From Pseudochryseolinea flava (GTDB lineage Bacteria > Bacteroidota > Bacteroidia > Cytophagales > Cyclobacteriaceae): DNA of 64,000 nucleotides. Of this stretch, positions 27,209 to 36,730 are shown one piece after another. Location: NCBI RefSeq assembly GCF_003286915.1, contig NZ_QMFY01000001.1, positions 62,001 to 126,000 of the forward strand, in the 5' to 3' direction. Position 1 is the first letter of the stretch; each line of letters opens with the position of its first letter. The notes beneath the pieces were generated by a model. The model was given only the letters and a program-made list of their open reading frames with translations. It was not told the origin of the DNA and did not search any database. The translations under genes and the position numbers were made by a program.

Positions 27209-27970
27209 ATGACCTTTCAAATCTGCTCCGATCTTCATCTCGAATTTGACCTTAACAATAGATTCATTCACAGAAATCCGATAATACCAAAGGGTGATGT
27301 ACTCTTATTGGCAGGAGATATTATGCCATTTACAGCCATGAACCGGCATGAGGATTTTTTTGATTTCGTTTCAAATAATTTTGAGGTGACATACTGGATT
27401 CCAGGTAATCATGAATATTATCACTCTGACATAGCAGAAAGGTTTGACCCATTAAATGAGAAAATACGAAGCAACGTAGTGTTGGTCAACAACCAGTCAG
27501 TAATTCACGGGAACACCAAGTTGATCCTATCGACCCTGTGGTCATCGATAAGTATTGACAATGCGCCAGAGATTGCACGAAGGATGAATGACTTCCACGT
27601 CATACGAAACAATGGGAAAATCTTTACACCAGCGGATGCGACTCGATTGCATGAAACTTGCAAAGCATTTATCACCAGCGCCCTCGCTGAGAAAGAATCT
27701 GAAAGAACTGTTATTGTCACTCATCATTTACCGACATTTCTCAATTACCCTGAGCGGTATATAGGTGATATACTAAACGAGGGATTCGCTACAGAGCTTC
27801 GCGATTTTATCGAGCGTTCGCATGTCGACTATTGGATCTTTGGCCATCATCACCACAATTCGCGTGAGTTTAAAATTGGTGCAACAAGACTGACCACAAA
27901 TCAGCTAGGCTATGTTCACCGCAACGAGCATTTGGAATTTCGTTCTGACTATGTGATTGAAATTCATTGA
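27209..27970 (+). CDS. calcineurin-like metallophosphoesterase
   Basis: 253 residues from ATG 27209. All metal-binding blocks are present: SDLHLEF (7-13), LLAGDIM (near 34), PGNHEYY (near 70), VTHHLPT (near 172) and GHHHHN (near 215). Cytoplasmic, no signal peptide. Substrate unknown; such enzymes split phosphodiesters, including nucleotides. Inside the mobile zone between DNA-binding genes, and overlaps the next reading frame only outside its real start. Confidence 0.88.
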   Translation: MTFQICSDLHLEFDLNNRFIHRNPIIPKGDVLLLAGDIMPFTAMNRHEDFFDFVSNNFEVTYWIPGNHEYYHSDIAERFDPLNEKIRSNVVLVNNQSVIHGNTKLILSTLWSSISIDNAPEIARRMNDFHVIRNNGKIFTPADATRLHETCKAFITSALAEKESERTVIVTHHLPTFLNYPERYIGDILNEGFATELRDFIERSHVDYWIFGHHHHNSREFKIGATRLTTNQLGYVHRNEHLEFRSDYVIEIH

Positions 27971-28013
27971 ATCAACGAACTCCTACATTGTTTATAAAAA
28001 ATGCTTTCTTGGT

Positions 28014-28340
28014 ATGGAACCAAAACTGGTCGTCACAATGACCGTGACAGAACTTAAGAGCCTGATTAACGAAACCATCAGCACGCTTCTTGATGAGAGG
28101 GGCCTAAATAAAAATGGTAGCGAGACATTGCTGAATGTTCAGGAGGCAGCTGCTCTGCTAAGTTTAGCTGTGCCGACGCTCTACGAAAAGACTTCGACGC
28201 GAATTATTCCACATTATAAGCATGGCAAGAAATTACTTTTTAAAAAATCAGAACTGTTGGCGTGGGTCGAGTCGACAAAAAGAAAAACGGTTCACGAATT
28301 AAAGCAGGAGGCACTCAGACGCACATTAAAACAAACGTAG
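28014..28340 (+). CDS. excisionase-type HTH_17 protein
   Basis: 108 residues from ATG 28014. N-terminal helix (VTELKSLINETISTLLDERGL), then HTH_17: [47 protein letters not shown]. Basic tail. Typical accessory factor encoded near integrases of Bacteroidota elements, guiding excision. Third HTH_17 protein within 3 kb. Confidence 0.75.
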   Translation: MEPKLVVTMTVTELKSLINETISTLLDERGLNKNGSETLLNVQEAAALLSLAVPTLYEKTSTRIIPHYKHGKKLLFKKSELLAWVESTKRKTVHELKQEALRRTLKQT

Positions 28341-28376
28341 ACTTCTGCTGATGCAGATCGCTGCAACTAATGCTTA

Positions 28377-29417
28377 TCATGATTTTGTCTTCAGTATCTT
28401 TACGACACGTTTATAAATAATGTCCGATTTTCCCCAATTGTTTCCCCCACTTGTGTTCACGAACTGGACAACTACCGCATCAATGTCTTTATGATAGCGT
28501 GCAATGCTCATGTACCCAGGTAGCAAACCAGTATGGCCATACTCGTAAACAGCTGAATAAATTTTCTGCTCTTCATCATTGAGCAATGAGCCATCGTTCA
28601 ATGCGCGTAAAAATATTCCAACATCTTCAGCGGTCGCAACCATCGCTCCACTTGGCGATACAAAATCGAGCATCTTAACATCTCCTTGGTAATGTGAGTC
28701 ATATCCACACATAACCTGTTTGGGATCAACCTCGCTCAGTGATCCAAACGTATGTACTAATCCAAGGGGAGCCAAAATTTCCTTTTTTATATACTGCTGA
28801 TGGCTGTAACCAAGTGTTTTGTCTAAAATATTTCCTATTAAGAGGTAGTTGGTGTTGGAGTATTGATAGCGTGTGTTCGGTTTGAAGTTTGCATCATCAT
28901 CCAACACCAAGCTCAGAACTTTGTTAACATCCGTTGGTGGACTGCCCCAGGGAAACGCTTTGTCATTAATCCAATCCGGGATACCACTTCGATGTGTTAG
29001 CAGCATCCTCAACGTAATTTGATCAGCATTTTCAATTCTACCTGCGATCTCTGGCAAGAGTTTCGACAAGGTGTCGTCAAGAGCCAAACTTTTGTTGTTG
29101 ACTAATTTAACAGTAGCAACAGCGAGGTACAACTTACTTATACTTGCGATTTTGAATAACGCATCCGGTTCGGTCTTAACGTTGTTCTCCTTGTTCATCA
29201 ATCCACTTGCATAAGACGCAGGTGGTTTGCCGCGTTGATTCACATACACAATAATTCCATCGAATCCCAGACCAGTTGCGTCGTTGACTTGTTCTTGTAT
29301 GGATTCAGGAAGGGGTGTTATCCATATCCATAGAGTTTGCCAGGGAGTAAAAATGAAAGTACAAACTAGCGCTAATGCAGCCATGATAAGTTTTATAAGT
29401 TTTTTTATACGTTGCAT
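28377..29417 (-). CDS. class C beta-lactamase-like serine hydrolase
   Basis: 346 residues with an N-terminal membrane/signal segment (IMAALALVCTFIF). Catalytic SxxK is S92-ISK95, YxN is YSN in YQYSNTNYLL (near 205), and the third motif HTG lies near 298 (YGHTGLLPG). This is the penicillin-binding-protein/LACTB-like serine hydrolase family, which includes D-aminopeptidases and esterases; activity on beta-lactams cannot be inferred. Cargo of the mobile zone, next to the integrase. Confidence 0.85.
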   Translation of the reverse strand: MQRIKKLIKLIMAALALVCTFIFTPWQTLWIWITPLPESIQEQVNDATGLGFDGIIVYVNQRGKPPASYASGLMNKENNVKTEPDALFKIASISKLYLAVATVKLVNNKSLALDDTLSKLLPEIAGRIENADQITLRMLLTHRSGIPDWINDKAFPWGSPPTDVNKVLSLVLDDDANFKPNTRYQYSNTNYLLIGNILDKTLGYSHQQYIKKEILAPLGLVHTFGSLSEVDPKQVMCGYDSHYQGDVKMLDFVSPSGAMVATAEDVGIFLRALNDGSLLNDEEQKIYSAVYEYGHTGLLPGYMSIARYHKDIDAVVVQFVNTSGGNNWGKSDIIYKRVVKILKTKS

Positions 29418-29761
29418 TTTAACATGACTGTCTCCTTCAAACGTTGACCGGATCTGTTTTCCAAATATATTAAAGTGATCTGATCAGTAAACAACTTATG
29501 TCAGAAAACGGTATTATCACAATGATTCCCGCAGTAGTAGTCTTCGCAGGTTATTTCCTGCCAAAGAAAAGGCGGCAACTTTGATGTTGATTGCGCTTGT
29601 CGTGAAGATGCTACAATTTCCACAAGGAGTCGTAAAGCAGACGAGACTTGGTAGCCTTTTATAACGCGAAGTTGGAAGCAGCAAGAAGAAAAGATGATCC
29701 ACGAACGATTCAAGATGCATTTCGATGTCTCTTGACGCATCGCGGACCATGCTTTATAAAT
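29418..29761. other. 344-bp spacer, nothing firm
   Basis: Between the hydrolase and integrase. Short frames occur on both strands, including a 28-codon plus-strand frame at 29499 with a hydrophobic middle, but none has support. It may contain the integrase terminator and recombination sites. Confidence 0.3.
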
Positions 29762-31015
29762 TTAGCTTTCCTTCGCTTTTTCTGAATTTGAAGGCAGCTG
29801 AAATTTCGACCTCAGTTTCAACATATCGTCACTAACCTTGCGGTCCAGAATTTTTGCATACTGCTGTGTTGTTCTCAAACTTTTGTGACCTAACATTTTT
29901 CCGACAGTTTCAATTGGTACACCATTAGTTAGAGTAACAGTTGTGGCAAAGGTATGTCTGGCACAGTGGAACGTGAGTAGTTTTTGAATTCCACATTGGT
30001 CAGCAAGTTCCTTGAGGTAGCCGTTCATTCTTTGATTACTGACTACAGGTAAAAGTCTTCCTGAATAAAGAAGATCTGGTCGTCCTTCGTACTTGGCCAG
30101 GATCGCAAGCGAAGGCGGAAGCAAAGGAACTCGTGTTGCTGTATCCGTTTTTGTTCGGGTTGTCATTATCCATTTCTCTCCATCAATGCCCGTGCTTATC
30201 TCAGCTGCTGTTAGTTTCTCAACGTCGCTGTACGCAAGTCCTGTGTAGCAACTGAATAAGAAGATATCGCGGATCTGGTCCATCCGTCCGATCAGTGTCT
30301 TCTCACTCATGATCTTCAGCTCTTCTTCATTGAGAACCGTTCGATGTGTCTCGCGAAGGGTAACTTTGTAAGCCATGAAGGGATCTTTGTCAAGCCAGTC
30401 TTTGGCAACACACTGACGGACGATTTTCTTGAGTTTCTTGACATAACCCATGACCGTGTTGTGGCTGCAATTGCGAACTGACTTCAAATAAAATTCAAAG
30501 TCATTGATGAATTCGAAGTTGAGCTTCTTTATGCTGATGTCTGTTATTTGGAATTTCCATTGAAGAAATTCTTCCAATGCTTTTACCACAACCTTAAAGC
30601 GTTTCAAGCTTCCTTTAGAAAAGTCTTTTCCGACCAACTCACCGAACTGTTTGTTGTGCTCTTCGAAGATCTCCAATAGCATCCGCGGCTTATCGATATC
30701 AACTCCATGAAATTTTGCTTTGATAATGTCGCCGGTAATTTGCTCACCATTTGCGACTAGCTCTTTATAGATTTCATAGATTCTGAATTCAACGGCATCG
30801 AGATATGAGTTGAACTCTTTCGCCTTTGGAGTTTTTCCATTCATGCGACGAGATTGATCATTCCAGTCTTTCAATTCAATTTCACGATTGATAGTGAACT
30901 CCGAACGCTCACCATTTACAGTGAGACGTAGATACATGAGAGCGTAACTCAGCGTGGCTTTTGATTTCTTCGGATAGAAAATCTGATTGAATGTTCTTCT
31001 TGTGTTTGTGGTCAT
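29762..31015 (-). CDS. tyrosine site-specific integrase
   Basis: 417 residues. Arm-binding/SAM-like N-terminal part (about 1-190) and catalytic domain: LFSCYTGLAYSDVEKL near 245, HCARHTFATTV (His-xx-Arg) near 350, LGHKSLRTTQQYAKI with nucleophile Tyr near 386. In the first block the usual Arg of TGLR is Ala, as in the IntDOT-like Bacteroidota group, which works without Arg I. It integrates DNA at a short core. The gene lies 250 bp from tRNA-Lys, a standard integrase position. Confidence 0.93.
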   Translation of the reverse strand: MTTNTRRTFNQIFYPKKSKATLSYALMYLRLTVNGERSEFTINREIELKDWNDQSRRMNGKTPKAKEFNSYLDAVEFRIYEIYKELVANGEQITGDIIKAKFHGVDIDKPRMLLEIFEEHNKQFGELVGKDFSKGSLKRFKVVVKALEEFLQWKFQITDISIKKLNFEFINDFEFYLKSVRNCSHNTVMGYVKKLKKIVRQCVAKDWLDKDPFMAYKVTLRETHRTVLNEEELKIMSEKTLIGRMDQIRDIFLFSCYTGLAYSDVEKLTAAEISTGIDGEKWIMTTRTKTDTATRVPLLPPSLAILAKYEGRPDLLYSGRLLPVVSNQRMNGYLKELADQCGIQKLLTFHCARHTFATTVTLTNGVPIETVGKMLGHKSLRTTQQYAKILDRKVSDDMLKLRSKFQLPSNSEKAKES

Positions 31016-31210
31016 AACGTACCGGGTTTAATTGTTGTAAAACTTCGGTTTGCGTCAGACAAAATCAAGATGTTCATTATCTGAACTACTTGACTTACTG
31101 TCAGTTATAGCTTATTAGGAGCGTTCTGTTTTGAATAATTTGGTAACGCACCTAAACACTCACCTGACAATTGAACTTTATGAATGAAATGAGGTGGTGT
31201 AAAAAGAAAA

Positions 31211-31240
31211 AACCCTCAAAACAATTTGCTTTGAGGGTTC
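31211..31240 (-). terminator. terminator after tRNA-Lys
   Basis: Minus strand: AACCCTCAA, 11-nt loop, TTGAGGGTT and a T-run (TTTTTCTTTTT). Ends tRNA-Lys transcription 25 bp downstream of the tRNA; may also limit read-through from the integrase side. Confidence 0.85.
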
Positions 31241-31264
31241 TTAAGTTTTGTGTTTTAAACACTG

Positions 31265-31337
31265 TGATCCCGCTGGGATTCGAACCCAGGACCCATACAT
31301 TAAAAGTGTATTGCTCTACCAGCTGAGCTACGGAATC
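31265..31337 (-). tRNA. tRNA-Lys (TTT)
   Basis: 73 nt. Acceptor GATTCCG pairs with CGGGATC (one G-T pair). The D-arm is GCTC-AGCTGGTAGA-GC. Anticodon arm ATACA-CTTTTAA-TGTAT has anticodon TTT. T-arm CTGGG-TTCGAAT-CCCAG. The 3' CCA is not encoded, as usual in the phylum. Its 3' end faces the integrase, and 13 bases of it recur at 3092. Confidence 0.97.
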
Positions 31338-31381
31338 TTATGTCCCCGATTTTGTTTTGCTTATGCTCCTAGCTATCGGGA

Positions 31382-31395
31382 AGCTACGGAATCTT
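31382..31395 (-). repeat. tRNA-Lys 5'-end fragment
   Basis: AGCTACGGAATCTT repeats 31327-31340, i.e. the first 12 bases of tRNA-Lys plus flank on the minus strand. It lies between the promoter and the tRNA gene, so it is transcribed. Probably a remnant of a second tRNA copy or of an earlier integration event. Confidence 0.6.
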
Positions 31396-31482
31396 CAATT
31401 TTTTCACCACTTCTATCGACCGTTGCCGTACTTCGGTGGCGTTTCCTTGTCAATTTTCGGGTTATTCCCGTAATTGAGGGCA

Positions 31483-31513
31483 CAAAGGTAATAGGATAAA
31501 AAACATATGCAAA
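31483..31513 (-). promoter_or_regulatory. tRNA-Lys promoter, Bacteroidota type
   Basis: Minus strand TTTG (31513-31510), 19 bp, TACCTTTG (31490-31483): exact TTTG-N19-TAnnTTTG. Overlaps the start codon region of the divergent TPR gene. Confidence 0.75.
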
Positions 31514-32238
31514 GGGTGATTCTAAAAATTCTTTATACATTTTTCTTTTCAGCAATTATTTTTTCCTCGGCCCTAAATGCCCAGGACTCTTCCTTCCGTC
31601 TCCAACAAGCTGATTCGCTTTTCAAAACCAAACAATACACGCAAGCATTGGATCTCTATAAAACAATGTTTGAGCAAAATAAATATACACCAGCCATGCT
31701 ACTCAAGATGGCCTATATCGAAGAAGGTCTTGCTGAGACTGGTCAAGCACTATATCACCTCAACCTCTATTATAATGTGTCGCACGATCCAAGTGCGCTC
31801 GATAAAATGCAAGAACTCGCCAGCAAATATGGTCTGCAAGGATATGATGTTGAACAAAGCATCCTCCTCTCCTATTTCCATGAGTATCATCGCTATGTAT
31901 CACTCGCACTCGCTGCGCTTGTATTTCTTTTGTTTGCTATCGCGGTGTTCTTGAAAATCAGGAAGTCGAATCCAATCGGTCCGGTAATCGCTGCGATCAT
32001 TTTTATGATTCCACTCGCGCTTAACGTAAACGTTTCCGAACAAATCTCGACGGGCATTATCACCGAATCAAAAACATATTTGATGGAAGGACCTTCTGCA
32101 GGTGCACCTGTTGCCGGCATCATCGGCGGTGGACATCGTGTGATCATCGTAAAACAAACCGATGTATGGCTGCAGGTTTATCTCAACCAAAAATATTACT
32201 ACATCAAACAAGGAAGTATACTACCGATCACGATTTGA
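31507..32238 (+). CDS. TPR-SH3 membrane protein (BatE-like layout)
   Basis: 243 residues. Signal peptide 1-25 (SSALNAQ), TPR repeats about 30-100 (LQQADSLFKTKQYTQALDLYKTMF, PAMLLKMAYIEEGL), two membrane helices about 130-175, and a C-terminal SH3b domain (VIIVKQTDVWLQVYLNQKYYYIKQGSIL). This order matches BatE/TPR-SH3 proteins of Bacteroidota, but the other bat genes are not adjacent. Likely a cell-envelope adaptor. Confidence 0.75.
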   Translation: MQRVILKILYTFFFSAIIFSSALNAQDSSFRLQQADSLFKTKQYTQALDLYKTMFEQNKYTPAMLLKMAYIEEGLAETGQALYHLNLYYNVSHDPSALDKMQELASKYGLQGYDVEQSILLSYFHEYHRYVSLALAALVFLLFAIAVFLKIRKSNPIGPVIAAIIFMIPLALNVNVSEQISTGIITESKTYLMEGPSAGAPVAGIIGGGHRVIIVKQTDVWLQVYLNQKYYYIKQGSILPITI

Positions 32239-32249
32239 GTTGGTGACCA

Positions 32250-34934
32250 TCAAAAGGTTAGCACAATCGTTCCTTTGTAGTCGAACGTCGAATACTTGAG
32301 CGTATAGAAGTAAACACCACCGTGATCATCTTCCGGCGACCATTTGAAATCTCTATCGTTCGTTTCAAAAACTTTCGTTCCCCATCGGTTATAGATGATG
32401 AACTTCACGAAAGTGCCCGTGCAATTATCATTTGGCAAAATGCTAATGAGGTTGCCGCTGTCATCGCGTCGCGCCATAGCAAAGAAATCATTCTTACCAT
32501 CATTATTGGGTGAAATCACATTGGGTGGTAAAAAGCTAACCGTCTCGCGTTCAACATCCTTAATGGAAAATGTAACATCGAGCGCAGTATCTTTTTCATT
32601 GTAGCATCGGTCGTCGAGTACGCGAAAAGTAAAAGTATAGTCGTTGGTGTAGACATCGTTAGCGAAGATTTCGCATCCAGGGGTCCACGAGAACTTTGCA
32701 TTGGGGCCAAAAGGCGCATCGGCCTCGAGCGTGTAGCCCTGGGGTGGTGTCGTACCATCTGCGTTAGCCAATTCTATTTTTAGTTTATCCGTAGGCGAAA
32801 CGTCGACATCAGATCCTACTAGTTCAAAAGAAATTGTTTCACCCAAAGTATAAGCGTCTTTGTTTCCGGTGACTACCAATTCCGGATTTTTATTACTAGG
32901 CTTCGATACCTTCACCTTTACATTGATCGAATCGGCGAGATAATAGTGACAGCGATTTTCTTCATCGACTACAATAAACTGCATGCGGAATTCTTGCTGA
33001 TCATCCAACGGGATGTTATCACAATTTAGCATCCACACTGCAGGTGATACGACGTTTCCCAATGCACTACGCTCAGTGAAGGAAATACCACTGGTAGCAA
33101 AATCAAAATCAAGACCACGGGCAATTAATTTCACTTTGTCGTTGTCTTGATCTTTCCCGATCACATCGAAGTCAATCGTTTCGAAAAGCTTCGCGTTGAT
33201 GATACTATCCGGTGAAATTTCTGTTGAGATTGTTGGGGAATGGAAGTCGTACAAGTCGATTGCCAAATCAAACTTCATGGTATCCGCTGGCGTGTAATCA
33301 CAGAAGTCGTTGTCATTTGCTAAGAAGTAAAAATCAAAATTCGTCCGATCACTAAAGTCAACAACATCGCAGCGCGTATCCCAGCGAAGAAGACCTTCTA
33401 CTAACCCGAGCTGGTCTTTGGTTTGTTCAAATGTAAATCCGTAATCGAAAATATCGTAAGGGTCTGTTGCAGGTGTTCTTAATCGAATGCTGTCGAGGTT
33501 TGCATCCGTAGCTTTCACCAACCAAGTCGGCGTTGCTTGCCCTTCAAGGTACGTTGCGGTAACTTGATCGTTTTGAAAGATCGCTGGATTGTTATTTGGA
33601 ATATTGATATCCACATCAACAAAAATCGTATCCAGTCGCGGCAATGGACACGCATTATCTTGAGCAATGATACCAAGCTTAAACGGTCCACCGAGGTATG
33701 GACATTCCGGAAAACAGATTTCGAAGATGGCGGTGCTGCCATCTTTTAAAACGGCAGTCGTATCTATTGGGAGAACTTCTTTCACGGCTGGATCTTTGAA
33801 GCCGATCGGTATTACGCGAATGGATATATTTTCTTCTTTATTGTCATTAGGGTTTTGTGAATCTGCATCGGACACACGCACTTGAATACACCGATTTTCA
33901 TCTGATACATCGTGCGCATAGTTTACTTGAATATTGTTTGCTACGAAAGCATTGTCGGGCGCGTCTTTCGGTTTTGCTTCAATAACAGGAGGCTTTGGCG
34001 TTGGGCATTCGAGTCCATCGAGTACAAACATCTGAAAGTCGCGACGTACTTCTCCAATCTTCACACCGTCTCTATACTCGACGCAGCGTACACCAAATAC
34101 AAATAATCCTGACCGTGTTGGTGTAACGGTCAGTAGACCATCTTGTGTAATGCGTAAATCAGGATTGCCCATCATTACATTCGTTCTGCTGAAGCCAGGT
34201 TTCCATCGCACGGAATCAAATGGCGCAGGACCACTTTGCGGAAATGCGACGGTTTGATGTGTATTCATCGGCGTCACGATAGAGTATGCTAACGAATCGC
34301 CATCATCATCTTTGCCTGCAAAGTCAATGTAGTAGTATTGATTAGGGCAACCATAGTCGCTCAAAGGAGGAAACAAACGAGGTGACGAATTGATGAAGGG
34401 CTTGCCATCTTTCACTACCGGCGGAAACTCGAGGTAAAATGATTGTCCAGCAGCTTCGGGATCTTTGTCTGATCCATCTTCAGGTTGTTGGCTGTAGATG
34501 TTGGTGATTTGATAATTACGGCAGCAACGTTCCCATACAATGTAATAGCCTTCGGGATGATTATACGTTGCGCTACTCATTACCTTCGACGATGGAACAC
34601 CACCTGATAATGGCAAGGTGTAAATAAGTTTTAGCGTGACAACGGAACCATTGCTACAGTCTTTTTGAAAATACTCCACGTTGACGGTGTCATACAGATG
34701 CAACTGAACATTTTCCATCAGTTGGTTATCGTGCTTTCTGAAAATTCGCGCGTTGATGATCTGGTCCATTGCATTGGGTTCGCCAAAAAGCCCGTCGAAA
34801 TAGAGGATCAGCCGCACGTCATAACGAAAGTTCGATCCAGGAATGTACCGGATCTCGAATTCGCCACCAACAATGTGGGAGGCGCTGACTTCGAAAGCAA
34901 TCACACAAAACAACAAGAGAATCAGTTTTTTCAT
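32250..34934 (-). CDS. large surface protein with gliding/T9SS type B C-terminal domain
   Basis: 894 residues. Signal peptide 1-18 (ILLLFCVIAFEVSA). About eight cadherin/Ig-like stretches rich in Asp, such as DDDGDSLAYSI and DADSQNPNDNKEE, probably calcium-binding. The last 90 residues form the CHU_C/gliding-associated domain: PNVISPNNDGKNDFF, FIIYNRWGTKVFET, DDHGGVYFYTLKY. Type IX secretion substrate anchored at the surface. Monocistronic; 5' end is divergent from rlmD. Possible adhesin. Confidence 0.88.
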   Translation of the reverse strand: MKKLILLLFCVIAFEVSASHIVGGEFEIRYIPGSNFRYDVRLILYFDGLFGEPNAMDQIINARIFRKHDNQLMENVQLHLYDTVNVEYFQKDCSNGSVVTLKLIYTLPLSGGVPSSKVMSSATYNHPEGYYIVWERCCRNYQITNIYSQQPEDGSDKDPEAAGQSFYLEFPPVVKDGKPFINSSPRLFPPLSDYGCPNQYYYIDFAGKDDDGDSLAYSIVTPMNTHQTVAFPQSGPAPFDSVRWKPGFSRTNVMMGNPDLRITQDGLLTVTPTRSGLFVFGVRCVEYRDGVKIGEVRRDFQMFVLDGLECPTPKPPVIEAKPKDAPDNAFVANNIQVNYAHDVSDENRCIQVRVSDADSQNPNDNKEENISIRVIPIGFKDPAVKEVLPIDTTAVLKDGSTAIFEICFPECPYLGGPFKLGIIAQDNACPLPRLDTIFVDVDINIPNNNPAIFQNDQVTATYLEGQATPTWLVKATDANLDSIRLRTPATDPYDIFDYGFTFEQTKDQLGLVEGLLRWDTRCDVVDFSDRTNFDFYFLANDNDFCDYTPADTMKFDLAIDLYDFHSPTISTEISPDSIINAKLFETIDFDVIGKDQDNDKVKLIARGLDFDFATSGISFTERSALGNVVSPAVWMLNCDNIPLDDQQEFRMQFIVVDEENRCHYYLADSINVKVKVSKPSNKNPELVVTGNKDAYTLGETISFELVGSDVDVSPTDKLKIELANADGTTPPQGYTLEADAPFGPNAKFSWTPGCEIFANDVYTNDYTFTFRVLDDRCYNEKDTALDVTFSIKDVERETVSFLPPNVISPNNDGKNDFFAMARRDDSGNLISILPNDNCTGTFVKFIIYNRWGTKVFETNDRDFKWSPEDDHGGVYFYTLKYSTFDYKGTIVLTF

Positions 34935-35012
34935 ACGTCTAGGCGGCGAATACTAAATATAGAGAATCGCGTGGAGGAGAGAAACCCTGAAATGTGTATT
35001 TTTGCGCGCTTT

Positions 35013-36434
35013 ATGCGTAAAGGAGATATCATCGAAAACATTGTGGTGGAAACCATGGCAGCCGAGGGCAAATGCGTTTCCCGTATTGATGGAAAAGTAA
35101 TTTTTCTTGAGGGTGGTGCACCTGGCGATACCGTCGATGCGCAACTCACGAAAATTAAAAGCAGCTTTCTTGAAGCCCGCGTTACAGCCATCAAAAAATT
35201 CTCACCCGATCGCGCAACGCCTTTCTGCACACACTTTGGTACGTGTGGTGGTTGCTCATGGCAACACATCCAATATGAAACACAACTTCTTTACAAACAC
35301 AAACAAGTTGTAGACAACCTCGAACGTATCGGCGGCTTAGTACTTCCCACGATCAAACCTATTGTTGCCTCTGAGAAAACGAGATTCTATCGCAACAAAC
35401 TTGATTATACTTTTTCGGCACAACGCTGGTTAACGAAAGCAGAGTTGCACGATGAAAATAAACCTGGTCAAGGTGAAGTTGCTTTGGGATATCACATCCC
35501 TAGGAAATACGATCTCGTATTTGATGTGAAGGAATGTCATTTGCAACCTGATCCCTCAAATGCAATTCGCCTGGCTGTTCGCGATGAAGCTGTTAAAGAA
35601 GCAATTCCTTTTTTCGACCTCAGAAAACAAGTTGGTTTCTTACGAACGATTACGATCCGTACTGCCATTACAGGAGAAACGATGGTGATCCTGCAGGTGA
35701 CGTACGACAAGATGGAGTGGATTGAAAAAATTCTTCTTCGTCTTGAACGCGACTTCCCACAGATCACTTCTTTTCAATTTGTGATTAACGGAAAGAAGAA
35801 CGATACTTTCGCCGACTTGAATATTCAAACATGGAAGGGCAACCCATACATTACGGAGACAATGCAGAAGCCCGATGGAAGTGGTGTGCTGAGCTTCCGT
35901 GTCGGACCTAAGTCTTTTTATCAAACCAATTCACAGCAGGCATACGAACTCTATCGCATTACGTGGGAGATGGCTGGTTTGAAAGGCGACGAGCTTGTGT
36001 ACGATTTATACACTGGAACAGGAACGATCGCGAACTTTGTTGCAGGGCAAGCCAAGAAAGTAGTTGGCCTCGAGTACGTGGGCGCTGCTATCGATGATGC
36101 AAAGGTGAACTCACAGATTAACGGTATTACCAACACCGACTTTTATGCTGGCGATATCAAGAATCTACTCGACGATAATTTCTTAAACGTTCATGGGCGT
36201 CCGGATGTGGTGATCACCGATCCTCCACGCGCCGGTATGCACGAAGATGTTTGCCGTATGCTGCTTAAAGCCGAACCGAAAAAGATTGTGTATGTAAGCT
36301 GCAATCCAGCAACGCAAGCGCGCGACCTGAGTATTCTTTCCGAAAAATACGACATCATCGCCGTTCAACCTGTCGATATGTTCCCGCATACGATGCACGT
36401 TGAGAATGTAGCTTTGTTAAAGCTTAAAGCGTAA
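35013..36434 (+). CDS. rlmD: 23S rRNA (uracil-C5)-methyltransferase RlmD
   Basis: 473 residues from MRKGDIIENIVVETMAAEGK (ATG 35013); the longer frame runs back into the antisense of the surface-protein gene. TRAM domain 1-60, [4Fe-4S] Cys 72, 78, 81 (FCTHFGTCGGC) plus VKECHL, SAM motif LVYDLYTGTGTIANF, DPPRAGMH, catalytic Cys in YVSCNPATQARDL. Methylates U1939-type positions in 23S rRNA, RumA family. Confidence 0.93.
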   Translation: MRKGDIIENIVVETMAAEGKCVSRIDGKVIFLEGGAPGDTVDAQLTKIKSSFLEARVTAIKKFSPDRATPFCTHFGTCGGCSWQHIQYETQLLYKHKQVVDNLERIGGLVLPTIKPIVASEKTRFYRNKLDYTFSAQRWLTKAELHDENKPGQGEVALGYHIPRKYDLVFDVKECHLQPDPSNAIRLAVRDEAVKEAIPFFDLRKQVGFLRTITIRTAITGETMVILQVTYDKMEWIEKILLRLERDFPQITSFQFVINGKKNDTFADLNIQTWKGNPYITETMQKPDGSGVLSFRVGPKSFYQTNSQQAYELYRITWEMAGLKGDELVYDLYTGTGTIANFVAGQAKKVVGLEYVGAAIDDAKVNSQINGITNTDFYAGDIKNLLDDNFLNVHGRPDVVITDPPRAGMHEDVCRMLLKAEPKKIVYVSCNPATQARDLSILSEKYDIIAVQPVDMFPHTMHVENVALLKLKA

Positions 36435-36650
36435 AGCAGAAAGCGCAAAGCTTAAATGCAGAAAGGGAAACTGCACCGCATTCTTTGCTAACTGATCCGA
36501 TCGTTAAAATAAAAAGTGATCTGCATCGCTTCGTCGAGAAGGTTTTCAGGTTGATGGTGGTGCGCAGATAAGTCGTGCTGCATTCCTTCTCAAAATAACT
36601 TTCAGCTTTAAGCTTTCTGCTTTCTGCTTTTCAAGAACTAACAGTTGTTC
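36421..36650. repeat. AAAGCAGAAAGC-type repeats and CTAACAGTTGT element
   Basis: The spacer before the aminotransferase gene. 36421-36465 holds AAAGC/GCAGAAAGC words; 36604-36632 holds their complement (GCTTTAAGCTTTCTGC), so a long hairpin is possible. 36635-36650 is GAACTAACAGTTGTTC, shared with the ilvE and leuC leaders. No gene seen in 36435-36730. Confidence 0.6.
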
Positions 36651-36730
36651 ACGAAAAATATTTTCGCGCTTCTACTTGAATCCTTCCTACAAAACTCTCA
36701 ACATCGCTTTTTGAAATTTTTTATAAGACC

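Noticed and set aside
29499-29585. 28-codon hydrophobic plus-strand frame
   Set aside because: No ribosome site or homologue pattern; too short.
34665-35012. N-terminal extension of rlmD
   Set aside because: Overlaps the surface-protein gene in antisense; the RlmD TRAM domain starts at 35013.
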